From assembly GCA_964492545.1 (NCBI GenBank), contig CAZBKO010000054.1, forward strand, positions 1 to 14,722: a DNA stretch of 14,722 bases. Direction: 5' to 3'. The position numbers and the translations under genes are program-made. How positions within the stretch are numbered: the first letter of the stretch is position 1; every line of letters starts with the position of its first letter. This DNA is from RGIG1934 sp964492545 (GTDB lineage Bacteria; Bacillota; Clostridia; Lachnospirales; Lachnospiraceae). The notes under the pieces are model-generated. The model did not search any database. It had not been told where the DNA came from and saw nothing but the letters and a program-made list of their open reading frames with translations. Positions 13,315-14,722 of the stretch are shown here, one piece after another.

Positions 13315-13332
13315 TCTGGAAGGGAGATAATT

Positions 13333-13779
13333 ATGGTAGCGTTATATAAGAAAAAGGAATATCATATCTTGCAAAGTACAGATACATCTGTGCTGTTGGG
13401 AAGCAAAACGCAGGTTGACTCAAGCTGGGTAGGATTTAATGGTGAAAAATTACCATATAGAAAAATGGTGCTAATTGATGAGTGTACCAAATTATATAGT
13501 GTATACTGCTATGGAGTTTTTGCGGGACAAGAAGCAGAACTGTTTGCCTACAGAGATGGTAAATTTGAGGTGTTTGCAGGCATGACAGATAAGTATTCAA
13601 ATCGTTTTATAAAAGAAATATTCAATGGAGAAAAAGGAAGAGATATTTCCGTTTGGAAAGATCCATCGGTGTTTTCTGGATTTACTATTAGATATTATAA
13701 TTCTAATGAAGAATGGAAAACGAAGAAGAATGCAAGCCTTGAGGAAGTACTGGAAAAAGTAGAAAAAATGTTTGGCTAA
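13333..13779 (+). CDS. Unknown 148-aa protein under c-di-GMP riboswitch
   Basis: I do not recognise this protein. It is soluble, with no signal peptide or membrane segment, and is rich in aromatic residues and lysine. Beta-type segments alternate (EYHILQSTDTSVLLGS, KLYSVYCYGVFAGQEAELF, GKFEVFAGM) before a C-terminal helix (SLEEVLEKVEKMFG), which suggests a small alpha/beta or beta-barrel fold. The ATG is preceded by GGGAG six bases upstream. It is the first gene after the riboswitch and is followed by a lipoprotein gene 15 bases later, so both should respond to c-di-GMP. The lack of a secretion signal contrasts with its neighbour and argues for a cytoplasmic role. Confidence 0.8.
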   Translation: MVALYKKKEYHILQSTDTSVLLGSKTQVDSSWVGFNGEKLPYRKMVLIDECTKLYSVYCYGVFAGQEAELFAYRDGKFEVFAGMTDKYSNRFIKEIFNGEKGRDISVWKDPSVFSGFTIRYYNSNEEWKTKKNASLEEVLEKVEKMFG

Positions 13780-13794
13780 TGAAGGAAAAGGATT

Positions 13795-14619
13795 ATGAAA
13801 AAGAAAATTATTTTAGTTGCAACAGCAACAGTAGTAGCCATATCACTCGTGGCATGTGGAGGTTCATCTGATAAGAAGGAAACAACTACAGCTTTGTGGC
13901 AGGGGAGCAGCAATGTGGCAGATGAGGAAATAACACAGGAAACAACACCTGAAGCGACATCGGAAGAACAGAGCAACAACAGTGCGGGCATAACAACTGC
14001 AGAACTGAAAAATTATCCGGAAACTGCTGCGGAGGAATTTGATATTTTAGAAAAAGATGATTGCATAGAAATAACAGGATATCACGGAAAAGAAGAAGTA
14101 TTGGTATTTCCTAGCGAAATAAATGGAAATAGTAATATTAAATTAGTTGGACTAAATACACCAAATGTTGATATTACAGCGCTTAAAATACCGGGAAACG
14201 TTGATGTGTCTGAATGCCTGCCATTATATCAGGATAATTTAGAGTGTGTTGTTCTTGGTGAGGGAATTAAGAGCATTAGCAGAATGTGTTATAACAGTGA
14301 AAAATTAAAGTACATAGAAATTCCAAGTACTGTTGAAGAGATTGCGAAGGAGTCATTTTCTTCAACTGCAATTGAAGAAATAGTTGTACCTGAGAAGGTT
14401 ACAGAGTTGAAAACATTTCTTTTTAAATCACTTAATTCGGACAGCTTAAGAATAGAGCTTGGAGACAATATTAGTAAAATTGCAATTGATACCTTTAGAA
14501 GCGATAAGAAAGTAACATTTGTAATCACAGAAGGCTCAGTAACAGATAAAACAGTGGATGAGTTAATTGAAAGATATAGCAAGACATTGAAAGTTGAGTT
14601 TGTTGTGGAGTATAAATAG
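13795..14619 (+). CDS. Surface lipoprotein with leucine-rich-repeat (LRR_5/BspA-like) domain
   Basis: The 274-aa protein starts with a lipoprotein signal peptide (KKK, hydrophobic core, lipobox LVAC with Cys21), so it should be lipid-anchored on the outer face of the membrane. Residues 22-75 form a Thr/Glu/Ser-rich low-complexity spacer. From about 90 to 240 the pattern of short strands with regularly spaced Ile/Leu (LKIPGNVDVSECLPLYQDN, VVLGEGIKSISRMCY, YIEIPSTVEEIAKESF, IVVPEKVTELKTFLF, IELGDNISKIAIDTF) is typical of BspA-type LRR_5 repeats, which often mediate binding to surfaces or proteins. The ATG follows AAGGAAAAGG closely. It is 15 bases after the 148-aa gene and probably shares the riboswitch. 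The binding partner is unknown. Confidence 0.87.
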   Translation: MKKKIILVATATVVAISLVACGGSSDKKETTTALWQGSSNVADEEITQETTPEATSEEQSNNSAGITTAELKNYPETAAEEFDILEKDDCIEITGYHGKEEVLVFPSEINGNSNIKLVGLNTPNVDITALKIPGNVDVSECLPLYQDNLECVVLGEGIKSISRMCYNSEKLKYIEIPSTVEEIAKESFSSTAIEEIVVPEKVTELKTFLFKSLNSDSLRIELGDNISKIAIDTFRSDKKVTFVITEGSVTDKTVDELIERYSKTLKVEFVVEYK

Positions 14620-14722
14620 AAAATATAAGGAGCTTCCTGTATACTTTAAAGAGTAAAGGAATTGACCAAAAAGAATACCTCAAGTAAATTTAGATTATTA
14701 CTGACCAGCCAGTTGGTAAAAA

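Noticed and set aside
14620..14722. Possible promoter or terminator after the lipoprotein gene
   Set aside because: TTGACC (14662) with TAAATT at 17 bp, and a weak TTCC/GGAA hairpin around CTTTAAAG, are both below what I would accept; nothing firm is seen in this stretch.

Overview
The window looks like chromosomal DNA of a low-GC, spore-forming Firmicute, most probably a gut Lachnospiraceae (Roseburia / Butyrivibrio / Eubacterium type). This rests on the style of the proteins (orphan MurG beside a TSCPD-domain protein, DUF5711 and CvpA side by side, a YyaC-type spore protein), the AT-rich intergenic DNA with TTGACA/TATAAT promoters, and the AGGAGG-like ribosome sites. A run of ten Ns inside pgi shows a scaffolded draft assembly.

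Layout. (1) 136-1984: a HIT-family nucleotide hydrolase/transferase converges on a minus-strand pair, a TSCPD-domain protein followed by MurG (lipid II synthesis), with a hairpin between them. (2) 2175-4405: an unknown membrane protein, then glucose-6-phosphate isomerase with its own consensus promoter and a strong terminator. Pgi looks frameshifted only because the assembly gap duplicates nine bases. (3) 4411-5866: a dispersed repeat copy, then a minus-strand pair (an 89-aa unknown downstream of a coiled-coil/four-helix membrane protein) whose promoter faces that of the next gene. (4) 5926-8885: a Sir2 deacylase, an orphan PTS-type EIIC permease, and a two-helix coiled-coil membrane protein that overlaps tail to tail with a minus-strand yyaC-like spore gene. 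(5) 9630-12644: a likely envelope operon: a membrane-anchored LysM protein whose cytoplasmic half resembles an MPN/JAMM domain without its metal ligands, a DUF5711 protein and a CvpA-family membrane protein. It is followed by a broken response-regulator gene. (6) 12882-13049: tRNA-Cys with a consensus promoter, an unusual perfect hairpin in its 5' leader, and a terminator. (7) 13070-14619: a consensus promoter, a well-conserved c-di-GMP-I (GEMM) riboswitch, a terminator-like expression platform, a second copy of the dispersed repeat, then an unknown 148-aa protein and a leucine-rich-repeat-type lipoprotein.

How it fits together. Most genes are housekeeping (MurG, Pgi, HIT, Sir2, tRNA). The most informative parts are the c-di-GMP-controlled unknown protein plus surface lipoprotein, the MPN-like/LysM-DUF5711-CvpA cluster, and the dispersed repeat found just downstream of a hairpin at both of its sites. 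No CRISPR array, intact insertion sequence, prophage or recognisable defence operon was seen.
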